This document shows, piece by piece, positions 51,128-58,612 of a DNA stretch of 64,000 nt. Source of the stretch: Acuticoccus sp051016205 (GTDB taxonomy: Bacteria; Pseudomonadota; Alphaproteobacteria; Rhizobiales; Amorphaceae); assembly GCA_051016205.1 (NCBI GenBank), contig CP136534.1:1798001-1862000 (forward strand), read 5' to 3'. The stretch's first letter is position 1. Each line of letters opens with the position of its first letter. The notes beneath the pieces were generated by a model, which worked only from the letters and a program-made list of their open reading frames with translations, had not been told where the DNA came from and searched no databases. The translations under genes and the position numbers were made by a program.

Positions 51128-52005
51128 CGGCCACAGCAAAGCGTCTGGGAAGTCGCGCCCTTGAGGCGCGTCTGTCAGGGCGTGGCCCCGGTCGTCTTCT
51201 TGTGGTGGGCGTTCTCGGTGCGGCGTTGGTGTCGGGTCTTTACTACGCGGACCCTGTCCACAGGCTGGCGCTCTATAATGGCGTCGGGCGCATTGCCGGG
51301 TTCGAGCTGCGCACGCTCACCCTCAGCGGTCAGAAAGAGACGTCCGACAGTGCCATCGTCGCCACCGTCGGCATCGATCCCGGCATGTCCTTGCTGGGGC
51401 TTGATGTGACGGCGGCGCGTGAACGGCTGGAAGCGCTCCCGTGGGTGAAGTCGGCCACGTTGCGCAAGGTGTTCCCCGGCGGGCTCGACGTTGCCATCGA
51501 AGAGGCTTCGGCCTTTGCCCGCTGGCAGCTCGACGGGCGCGAGGTCCTGATCTCGCGCGATGGCGTCATCCTCGCCGACGATGTGCCGTCCCGTTTCCGC
51601 GCACTGCCCCTCGTCGCCGGCCGCGGCGCCAACGAGGTGGTGGCAAGCGCCCGCGACCTGTTGGCCGAACACCCGCAGATGGATGTGCGCACCGTTGCCG
51701 CCGTCCTCGTCAACGAGCGGCGCTGGGACCTTCGCCTCGACAATGGCGCCACGGTGAAGCTGCCGGAGGACGGCGCTTCGGCAGCATTGGTCAGGCTTGC
51801 CTCCCTTGAGCAGGAAGGTTCGCTCATTGCCGCAGCGCCCGCCGTCATCGACCTGCGTCTGCCCGACCGCACCACGGTGCAGTTCGTGCCGCTGGAGCCC
51901 CAGGAAGAATTCCGCCCCGAGCCTCTCCCTGAGGCCGCCGCCGACACGCGCGAGAGGGACGGCGTTGCCGACATTTTGGGTGCCTTGATGGAGGCGCAGC
52001 GATGA
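51115..52005 (+). CDS. ftsQ: Cell division protein FtsQ
   Basis: A 296-residue bitopic divisome protein. After a basic N-terminus a single transmembrane segment (LLVVGVLGAALVSGLYY) leads to the periplasmic POTRA domain (FELRTLTLSGQKETSDSAIV, DVTAARERLEALPWVKSATL, RKVFPGGLDVAIEE) and the beta domain (LISRDGVILADDV). The start is TTG at 51115, seven bases after a clear GGAGG. The stop overlaps ftsA as ATGA. The C-terminal tail is long and acidic. Confidence 0.94.
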   Translation: MSKVTATAKRLGSRALEARLSGRGPGRLLVVGVLGAALVSGLYYADPVHRLALYNGVGRIAGFELRTLTLSGQKETSDSAIVATVGIDPGMSLLGLDVTAARERLEALPWVKSATLRKVFPGGLDVAIEEASAFARWQLDGREVLISRDGVILADDVPSRFRALPLVAGRGANEVVASARDLLAEHPQMDVRTVAAVLVNERRWDLRLDNGATVKLPEDGASAALVRLASLEQEGSLIAAAPAVIDLRLPDRTTVQFVPLEPQEEFRPEPLPEAAADTRERDGVADILGALMEAQR

Positions 52006-53315
52006 GCCTCATCGAACTGCCCCGCCGGGTCGACCAGGGTCGTTGTCATGTGGCGCCCAACCGCTCCTCAACGGTTTGCGTGCTTGATGTGGGCACAACG
52101 AAGATTGCGTGCCTCATCGCCAAACTGCGCCCCGGCACCGAGGACGAGCTTCTGGCCGGCCGCACCCACGCCATCGAGGTGATCGGCTACGGCTATCAGC
52201 AGTCCCGCGGCGTCAAATCGGGCACGGTGGTGGACCTCGACAAGGCCGAGCACGCCATCCGCCGCGCCGTCGATGCGGCCGAGCAGATGGCCGGCGTCAC
52301 CATCGAGTCTCTGATCGTCACCCAGACCTGCGGGCGGCTGAAGTCCGAAACTTTCGGCGCCACCGTCGACCTTGACCACGGCGCCGTGCGCGAGGGGGAC
52401 ATTCGCCGCGTCCTGTCCGCGTCGAGCCGCCATCAGATCAAGGAAGGGCGCACTGCCCTTCATGCCCTCCCCACAGGCTACAGCCTCGACGGCCAGACGG
52501 GCATCAAAGACCCACGCGGCATGGTGGGCGACATTCTTGGCGTCGACGTCAACCTTGTGACGGCCGAGCGCTCGGCCCAGGAAAACCTCGCCCTTGCCAT
52601 CAACCGCTGCCACCTTGATGTGGATGGCCTGGTCGCCACCCCTTATGCGTCGGGCCTCGCGTCCTTGGTGGACGATGAGGCCGAGCTTGGCGCTGTGTGC
52701 GTGGACATTGGCGGGGGCACGGCCTCCATCGCCATCTTCGCCGACGGCAATCTTGTGCACGTGGATGCCGTTGCCATTGGCGGTCACCACGTCACCATGG
52801 ACATTGCCCACTGCCTGTCGATCCGCGTCGATGAGGCGGAGCGGCTCAAGACCCTGCACGGCAGCGCCATTGCCGCCGCGCGCGACGAGCGGGACACCAT
52901 CACTATCCACCCCATCGGTGAGGATGGCGCGGTGCCCCACACACTGCCGCGGCTGACGCTCAACACCATCATTCGCCCGCGGGTGGACGAAATCCTGGAG
53001 CTGGTGCGCGACCGCCTCGTCGCCTCGGGCTTTGCCGGGCGGATCGGGCGGCGCGTGGTGATGACCGGTGGCGGCAGCCAGCTGACCGGGCTGACGGAGG
53101 TGGCGCGATCCATCTTCGGCCGGCCTGTGCGCCTTGGACGCCCGCTCGGCGTCAAAGGACTGCCCATTGCGGCACGGGGCGCCGCCTTTTCGGCAGTGCT
53201 GGGGTTGTTGATCTACCCCCAGCTTCCGCCGGCCAGCCTCTTCGATATCGGTGCCGGCGGGACCGGTAACGGCTACTTCGCACGCGTTGGCCGATGGCTG
53301 CGCGAGAGCTTCTGA
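52002..53315 (+). CDS. ftsA: Cell division protein FtsA
   Basis: A 437-residue actin-like ATPase that tethers FtsZ to the membrane. VCVLDVGTTKIACLIAKLRP is phosphate loop 1, CVDIGGGTASIAIFADGNLV phosphate loop 2, and VVMTGGGSQLTGLTEVARSI the adenosine motif. The C-terminus ends VGRWLRESF, an amphipathic helix like the FtsA membrane-targeting sequence. It is separated from ftsZ by 72 bp containing a hairpin, one of the few real gaps in the cluster. Confidence 0.97.
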   Translation: MSLIELPRRVDQGRCHVAPNRSSTVCVLDVGTTKIACLIAKLRPGTEDELLAGRTHAIEVIGYGYQQSRGVKSGTVVDLDKAEHAIRRAVDAAEQMAGVTIESLIVTQTCGRLKSETFGATVDLDHGAVREGDIRRVLSASSRHQIKEGRTALHALPTGYSLDGQTGIKDPRGMVGDILGVDVNLVTAERSAQENLALAINRCHLDVDGLVATPYASGLASLVDDEAELGAVCVDIGGGTASIAIFADGNLVHVDAVAIGGHHVTMDIAHCLSIRVDEAERLKTLHGSAIAAARDERDTITIHPIGEDGAVPHTLPRLTLNTIIRPRVDEILELVRDRLVASGFAGRIGRRVVMTGGGSQLTGLTEVARSIFGRPVRLGRPLGVKGLPIAARGAAFSAVLGLLIYPQLPPASLFDIGAGGTGNGYFARVGRWLRESF

Positions 53316-53320
53316 GCGAC

Positions 53321-53337
53321 CCCGGCATCACGCCGGG
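53321..53337. other. Hairpin in the ftsA-ftsZ gap
   Basis: CCCGGC and GCCGGG (53321-53326 and 53332-53337) form a 6-bp GC stem with an ATCAC loop, six bases after the ftsA stop. There is no T-run. It could protect or process the mRNA and help give ftsZ a separate expression level from ftsA. Confidence 0.45.
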
Positions 53338-53387
53338 CCTGAGACGAGAGCGCCCTGTTCGGGCATTGGGACGAGACACGGGAGACA

Positions 53388-55061
53388 ATGATGTCGTCCA
53401 ATAACCTAAAGACGCCCGACCTTACCGAATTGAAGCCGCGCATTATGGTGTTCGGCGTCGGCGGTGCGGGCTGCAACGCTGTCAACAACATGATCGAGGC
53501 GGGACTGGCCGGCTGCGACTTCGTGGTGGCCAACACCGACGCGCAGTCCTTGAACCTGTCCAAGGCCGAGCGGATCGTGCAGATGGGCATCGCCGTGACC
53601 GAAGGTCTTGGCGCTGGCTCGCAGCCCGACGTCGGCCGTGCCGCCGCAGAGGAGGTGATCGACGAGATTGCCGACCACCTGTCGGGCTCGCACATGGTCT
53701 TCATCACCGCCGGTATGGGTGGTGGGACCGGCACGGGCTCCGCCCCCGTCGTGGCGCGAGTGGCGCGCGACCAGGGTATACTGACTGTCGGTGTGGTCAC
53801 CCGGCCGTTCCAGTTCGAGGGAGCGCGCAGGGCAAAGATTGCCGATGCGGGCATCGAAGAGCTGGCCTCCAACGTCGACACCTTGATCGTCATTCCGAAC
53901 CAGAACCTCTTCAGGATCGCCAACGCCCAGACCACCTTTGCCGACGCCTTCGCGATGGCCGACCAGGTGCTCTATTCCGGCGTTGCCTGCATCACCGACC
54001 TGATGGTCAAGGAAGGCCTCATCAACCTCGATTTTGCCGACGTGCGTTCCGTCATGCGCAACATGGGCAAGGCGATGATGGGCACGGGCGAAGCCTCAGG
54101 CGATGGCCGCGCCATGCAGGCGGCGGAAGCTGCCATCTCCAACCCCCTCCTGGACGAAACCTCCATGAAGGGCGCGCGGGGCCTCCTGGTCTCCGTGGTC
54201 GGTGGCAAGGACCTCACCCTGTTTGAGGTGGACGAGGCCACGACCCGCATCCGCGAAGAGGTGGACGATGATGCCAACATCATCTTCGGCGCCACCTTCG
54301 ATGACAGCCTCGACGGTGTGATCCGCGTGTCCGTCGTTGCCACCGGGATCGACCAGGACCCTGCAGGCATTATGCCTGAGCCCAAAGACACCCGCGTCGT
54401 TTCCTTCGCCGACAGGGCTGCCCGCAAGGATGCCACCAACGGTGCCCCCGCTGCTGTGGCCGATCCCGCTGAGGCTGCCGTTGCCGCCGTTGCCGCCGGC
54501 CTTGAGGATTTCGACATCGACGGCGACGAGCTTGAGCCCGTCGACGAAGCGCCTGTGTTCGACGAGGCCGCCCTCGACGACCACGATGACCTGGACGAGA
54601 TCGACGATGCGCCGCACATCGCGCCGGAGCCTTCCCGCCCCCAGCGCGCCCGTCCCGCGGCCCCCTCGGCCCGGGACTATGACTACCGCGATGGCGACGA
54701 GCGCCGCTCCGTCGGCCTTTTGAGGCGCATTGCCAACGGTCTCTCCCGCAAGGAAGAGGAAGAGGAGGAAGGCTACGAGGTGGAGCCCCGCGCCCCGCGC
54801 CGTCGCCCCGCGCAAGCGCGCCTCCCGGCCCCCGCGCAGGAGGATCGCCGCAGGCTCCCCCCGCCTGAGGATGACGACATCTATATGGAGGAGATGGAGG
54901 AAGAAGCCCCCCGTCCCCGCAGAGCCCGCCCCAAGCCCGATGCGACCCGTCGCCCCCGCGGCGCCGATCATGAACCCGCATCGCGCAGCCGCCCCGCCGC
55001 GCGCTCCATGGACGACGATCAGCTTGAAATCCCGGCCTTCCTTCGCCGGCAAGCCAACTGA
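53388..55061 (+). CDS. ftsZ: Cell division GTPase FtsZ
   Basis: A 557-residue tubulin homologue that forms the division ring. IMVFGVGGAGCNAVNNM, VANTDAQSL, the tubulin signature GGGTGTG (111-117) and the T7 loop VKEGLINLDFADVRSVM are intact. The core ends near residue 325. The remaining roughly 230 residues are an unstructured linker, first acidic (EPVDEAPVFDEAALDDHDDL), then Arg/Pro-rich, closing with the conserved tail LEIPAFLRRQAN that binds FtsA and other partners. Long linkers are typical in alphaproteobacteria. Start ATG at 53388, or the adjacent ATG at 53391, after GGGAGA. Confidence 0.97.
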   Translation: MMSSNNLKTPDLTELKPRIMVFGVGGAGCNAVNNMIEAGLAGCDFVVANTDAQSLNLSKAERIVQMGIAVTEGLGAGSQPDVGRAAAEEVIDEIADHLSGSHMVFITAGMGGGTGTGSAPVVARVARDQGILTVGVVTRPFQFEGARRAKIADAGIEELASNVDTLIVIPNQNLFRIANAQTTFADAFAMADQVLYSGVACITDLMVKEGLINLDFADVRSVMRNMGKAMMGTGEASGDGRAMQAAEAAISNPLLDETSMKGARGLLVSVVGGKDLTLFEVDEATTRIREEVDDDANIIFGATFDDSLDGVIRVSVVATGIDQDPAGIMPEPKDTRVVSFADRAARKDATNGAPAAVADPAEAAVAAVAAGLEDFDIDGDELEPVDEAPVFDEAALDDHDDLDEIDDAPHIAPEPSRPQRARPAAPSARDYDYRDGDERRSVGLLRRIANGLSRKEEEEEEGYEVEPRAPRRRPAQARLPAPAQEDRRRLPPPEDDDIYMEEMEEEAPRPRRARPKPDATRRPRGADHEPASRSRPAARSMDDDQLEIPAFLRRQAN

Positions 55062-55894
55062 TTGAAGCGGTCCACCTAAGCGAGCCTGTCAGGCTCAAAG
55101 GCGTCGGCGTCCATACGGGCGCCGACGTTTTTGTGTGTGTGATGCCCGGTGACGAAGGCATCGTCTTTGCGTCTGCGGGCGGGCAGGGGCAGGGGGTGCG
55201 GGCCAGCTGGCGCAATGTCACCGCGACCCGCCTTGCCACCGTCCTTGAAGGGCCGGGCTTTAAGGTCCAAACGGTCGAACACCTGATGTCGGCCTTCTCC
55301 GCCCTTAGACTGTGGCAAGCGCGGGTGGAGATCGAGGGGCCCGAACTCCCGATCCTTGACGGCAGCGCCGCCCCCTTCCTCGCAGCCCTGCGCCCCCATG
55401 TGGCGCCGAGCGGCACCATCGCCCCGCTGAAAGTCCTGCGCCCCGTCTCGGTTCGCCAGAAGGATGCGTTCGCCACCCTCATCCCTTTCAAAGGCCGGCG
55501 GTTCGATGTGGGGATTGATTTTGCGGACGCTGCCATCGGCATCCAGCGTGTGGTGTGCGACCTCACCACCGACACGTTTGCACGGGACATTGCCCCGGCC
55601 CGCACTTTCGGCCGTTTGAAGGATGTGAAAGCCATGCGCCGTGCCGGCTATGGCCGCGGCGCTTCCCTGGAAAACGCTGTCGCTGTGGACGGCCCGCGTG
55701 TGATCAACCCCGAGGGCCTACGCTTTGCCGATGAGTTTGCACGCCACAAGCTGCTGGACGCTGTCGGCGACCTTGCCCTCGCCGAGCGCCCGATTCTGGG
55801 GTGCTACAGGGCGCACAAGGCGGGCCACAGACTCAACTTCAAGCTGCTGGAAGCGCTGTTCGCAGACCCACAAAACTATCAAATTGTGATCTAA
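55061..55894 (+). CDS. lpxC: UDP-3-O-acyl-N-acetylglucosamine deacetylase LpxC, apparently with a non-standard start
   Basis: Zinc enzyme for the committed step of lipid A synthesis. Conserved segments are PVRLKGVGVHTG, TVEHLMSAFSALRLWQ (metal His), LPILDGSAAPFL, ARTFGRLKDV, RFADEFARHKLLDAVGDLAL (metal His and Asp) and AHKAGHRLNFKLLEAL. The first in-frame ATG/GTG (55133) lies after the conserved GVGVHTG strand. Upstream the frame stays open to a TGA at 55025 but has no ATG, GTG or TTG. The ATT at 55061 overlaps the ftsZ stop as TGATT, exactly where neighbours show TGATG, so ATT is the most likely start (277 codons); CTG at 55058 is the alternative. Confidence 0.85.
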   Translation: MEAVHLSEPVRLKGVGVHTGADVFVCVMPGDEGIVFASAGGQGQGVRASWRNVTATRLATVLEGPGFKVQTVEHLMSAFSALRLWQARVEIEGPELPILDGSAAPFLAALRPHVAPSGTIAPLKVLRPVSVRQKDAFATLIPFKGRRFDVGIDFADAAIGIQRVVCDLTTDTFARDIAPARTFGRLKDVKAMRRAGYGRGASLENAVAVDGPRVINPEGLRFADEFARHKLLDAVGDLALAERPILGCYRAHKAGHRLNFKLLEALFADPQNYQIVI

Positions 55895-55956
55895 TTGACA
55901 CGGTTTGGGTATGGGATCGCTTACCAGACATGCGCGACCCTACCGTTCATTGGCCG

Positions 55957-55985
55957 TTGACGGACGCGGTGATAAGAGCGATAGC
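55957..55985 (+). promoter_or_regulatory. Possible bamD promoter
   Basis: TTGACG (55957-55962) and GATAGC (55980-55985) with 17-bp spacing lie 25 bp before the bamD start, in the 115-bp gap after lpxC. The -35 box is good and the -10 modest. A second TTGACA at 55895 has no convincing -10. Confidence 0.4.
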
Positions 55986-56009
55986 GCGTGTGTGGGAGTA
56001 TCGTGAACC

Positions 56010-56828
56010 ATGGCCCATCGCTGGACCCGAACCGTTGCCGTTTTGTCTTTGATGGCGCTCGCCGCCTGTAGCGGGCGCGTTGAAGAGCTTGCCTTTGAAG
56101 AGACGCCTGCCGACCAGCTCTACAATGAAGGCCTGGTGTTGATGAACGCCGGCGACTACCGCACAGCCATGGTCAAGTTCGAGGAGGTGGACAGGCTCCA
56201 CCCGCACACCGATCTTGGTCGCAAAAGCCAGGTGATGCTGGCCTTCGCCAGCTATTCCCGCGGCAATTATCAGGACGCCATCAACGCTGCTCGGCGCTTC
56301 ATCGTCCTTTACCCGAACCACGCCGACGCACCGTACGCGCAGTACATCATCGGCAACTCCTACTATAAGCAGATCCCCGATGTGACGCGCGACCAGGCCG
56401 AGACCAAGAAGGCCATGGACGCATTCTCGACCCTCGTGGAGAAGTACCCTGATTCGGAATACGCCACCGACGCGCGCCGCAAGCTTGCCGCCACCCAAGA
56501 CCAGATTGCCGGCAAAGAGATGGAAGTGGGCCGCTACTATCTTGAGCGGCACGACAACCTTGCCGCCATCAACCGCTTCCGTGTCGTGGTGGAGAAGTAT
56601 CAAAAGACCCGCCACGTGGAAGAAGCGCTGTTCCGCCTGACGGAATCCTACTACGCCCTCGGCCTTACGCAGGAAGCACAGACAGCGGCTGCTGTTTTGG
56701 GCCACAACTTCCCCGACAGCCGGTGGTACAGGGACTCCTATTCCCTTCTCCAGTCAGGCGGTTTTGCGCCCGATGAGAGCAAGTCCAGCTGGATTTCAAA
56801 AGCCTTCTCAGGCTTCAACCTGCTCTAG
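56010..56828 (+). CDS. bamD: Outer membrane assembly lipoprotein BamD
   Basis: A 272-residue lipoprotein with lipobox LAAC (Cys20 lipidated) after a short signal sequence. Five tetratricopeptide-like repeats follow, with LYNEGLVLMNAGDYRTAMVK, FEEVDRLHPHTDLGRKSQVM, AARRFIVLYPNHADAPYAQY and YYLERHDNLAAINRFRVVVE. BamD is the essential partner of BamA in inserting beta-barrel proteins into the outer membrane. Placement between lpxC and recN is usual for alphaproteobacteria. Confidence 0.95.
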   Translation: MAHRWTRTVAVLSLMALAACSGRVEELAFEETPADQLYNEGLVLMNAGDYRTAMVKFEEVDRLHPHTDLGRKSQVMLAFASYSRGNYQDAINAARRFIVLYPNHADAPYAQYIIGNSYYKQIPDVTRDQAETKKAMDAFSTLVEKYPDSEYATDARRKLAATQDQIAGKEMEVGRYYLERHDNLAAINRFRVVVEKYQKTRHVEEALFRLTESYYALGLTQEAQTAAAVLGHNFPDSRWYRDSYSLLQSGGFAPDESKSSWISKAFSGFNLL

Positions 56829-56888
56829 CCATGGCAGGGCGCTCCGGGCGTCCGGCTTGACCGAAGAGGCACGAAACGCGGGCGCGCG

Positions 56889-58544
56889 ATGCTGCTAAGG
56901 CTCTCGATCCGCAACATCGTCCTGATTGAGGCGCTGGACCTTGCCTTCGAGCCCGGCTTCACTGCGCTGACCGGCGAGACGGGCGCGGGCAAATCCATCC
57001 TCCTGGATGCCCTCTCGCTCGCCCTCGGCGCACGGGCCGACGCCTCGCTCGTGCGTGCCGGCGAGAAGGCTGGCAGCGTGACGGCCACCTTCCTCGTCCC
57101 GCCGACCCACCCCGCTCACACGCTGATGGACGAGATGGGGCTTGAGCCAGATGACCTCATCATCGCCCGCCGGGTGCAAAACGCCGGGGGGAGCGGGCGC
57201 GCATTCGTGAACGATATGCCCGTCAGCGTCGGCCTGTTGCGTGCGCTCGGTGCAACGCTGGTGGAGGTGCACGGCCAACACGCCGACCGCAGCCTTATCA
57301 ATGCAACCTCCCACAGGCGCCTGCTTGACGCGTTCGGCGGCCTCCTTGGTGACACGGCCGAGACCGCCACTCGCTGGCAGTCCTTGAAGGACGCCGAGGA
57401 CGCCCTCGCCGCCCAGGAAAAGGCCATCGCCGCCGCCCGCGAGGAGGCCGACTATCTGCGCGCCTCCGTGGACGAACTCTCTCTTCTCGACCCGGAGCCG
57501 GGCGAAGAGGCCCGCCTTTCCGGCAATCGCCAGACAATGGCCGCTGCCGAGAAGGTGGCAGACGATCTGTCTGAGGCCGCAGGCGTGTTGGAGGGAAACC
57601 GCTCGCCCATCCCCGCCCTTGCCGGCGCCTTGCGCAAGCTTGAGCGCAAGCAAGGCGGGGCCGAAGTCCACCTCAACCCTGTGATGGACGCCCTTGCCCG
57701 CGCCCTTGATGCCCTCGAGGAGGCGCGCGCGACCATCGTCGACGCCCAGCGCTCCCTCGATTTCGACCCCCAGGAGATGGAGGGGCTCGAAGAGCGTCTG
57801 TTTGCCCTTCGCGCCGCCTCGCGCAAGTACAAAACCCCTGTGGACGACCTTGCCGCCCTTGCCACCGACATGGCCGACCAACTGGCCGATCTCGACGCAG
57901 GGGAGGATCGCCTTGCCGCCATGGCCGCCGCCGTCGCCGCGGCTGAGCACGCCTACCGCACAGGCGCCCAGTCCCTCTCCGACAAGCGCGGCGAGGCAGC
58001 GCTCGCCCTTGAGGAGGCGGTGGCGAAAGAACTCGGACCCCTAAAACTCGGGAAGGCCCGCTTTCTCGTGCGCAAGGAGGATGCCGAGCCGGGGCCAGAA
58101 GGCCTCGACCAGATCGCGTTCTGGGTGGAAACCAACCCCGGCGCCCCCGCAGGCCCCATCATGAAGGTGGCCTCCGGCGGCGAGCTCTCCCGCTTCCTCC
58201 TGGCACTGAAGGTGTCGCTGGCGGACCGCGGCTCAGCCTCCACCCTCATCTTCGATGAGATCGACACAGGCGTCGGCGGCGCTGTCTCCGATGCCATAGG
58301 CGCGCGCATGGGCCGCCTGGCGGACGTCGTGCAGGTCATCTCCGTCACCCACGCGCCCCAGGTGGCGGCCCGCGCCGACAATCACCTGTTGATTGCCAAA
58401 GGTTCCGCCAATGGCGCGGCCACCGCCACCACCGTGCGCGCCCTTGAAAGCGGCGAGCGGCGAGAGGAAATTGCCAGGATGCTGGCAGGGGCCACTGTGA
58501 CGGACGAAGCGCGCGCTGCCGCCGACCGCCTGATCGGCGCCTGA
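56889..58544 (+). CDS. recN: DNA repair protein RecN
   Basis: A 551-residue SMC-like ATPase acting early in double-strand break repair. LLRLSIRNIVLIEALDLAFE starts the ATPase head, GETGAGKS (29-36) is Walker A, and two coiled-coil arms rich in Glu/Ala/Arg span about 150-380. VASGGELSRFLLALKVSLAD is the signature and STLIFDEIDTGVGG Walker B. VISVTHAPQVAARADNHLLI follows. Start ATG at 56889. Confidence 0.96.
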   Translation: MLLRLSIRNIVLIEALDLAFEPGFTALTGETGAGKSILLDALSLALGARADASLVRAGEKAGSVTATFLVPPTHPAHTLMDEMGLEPDDLIIARRVQNAGGSGRAFVNDMPVSVGLLRALGATLVEVHGQHADRSLINATSHRRLLDAFGGLLGDTAETATRWQSLKDAEDALAAQEKAIAAAREEADYLRASVDELSLLDPEPGEEARLSGNRQTMAAAEKVADDLSEAAGVLEGNRSPIPALAGALRKLERKQGGAEVHLNPVMDALARALDALEEARATIVDAQRSLDFDPQEMEGLEERLFALRAASRKYKTPVDDLAALATDMADQLADLDAGEDRLAAMAAAVAAAEHAYRTGAQSLSDKRGEAALALEEAVAKELGPLKLGKARFLVRKEDAEPGPEGLDQIAFWVETNPGAPAGPIMKVASGGELSRFLLALKVSLADRGSASTLIFDEIDTGVGGAVSDAIGARMGRLADVVQVISVTHAPQVAARADNHLLIAKGSANGAATATTVRALESGERREEIARMLAGATVTDEARAAADRLIGA

Positions 58545-58612
58545 GGCGTTTCATCCCCCCACCCGGCGGCCCCGCTGGCGTATAAGGCAAGTGCCCTATA
58601 AGGGCAGTGTCG

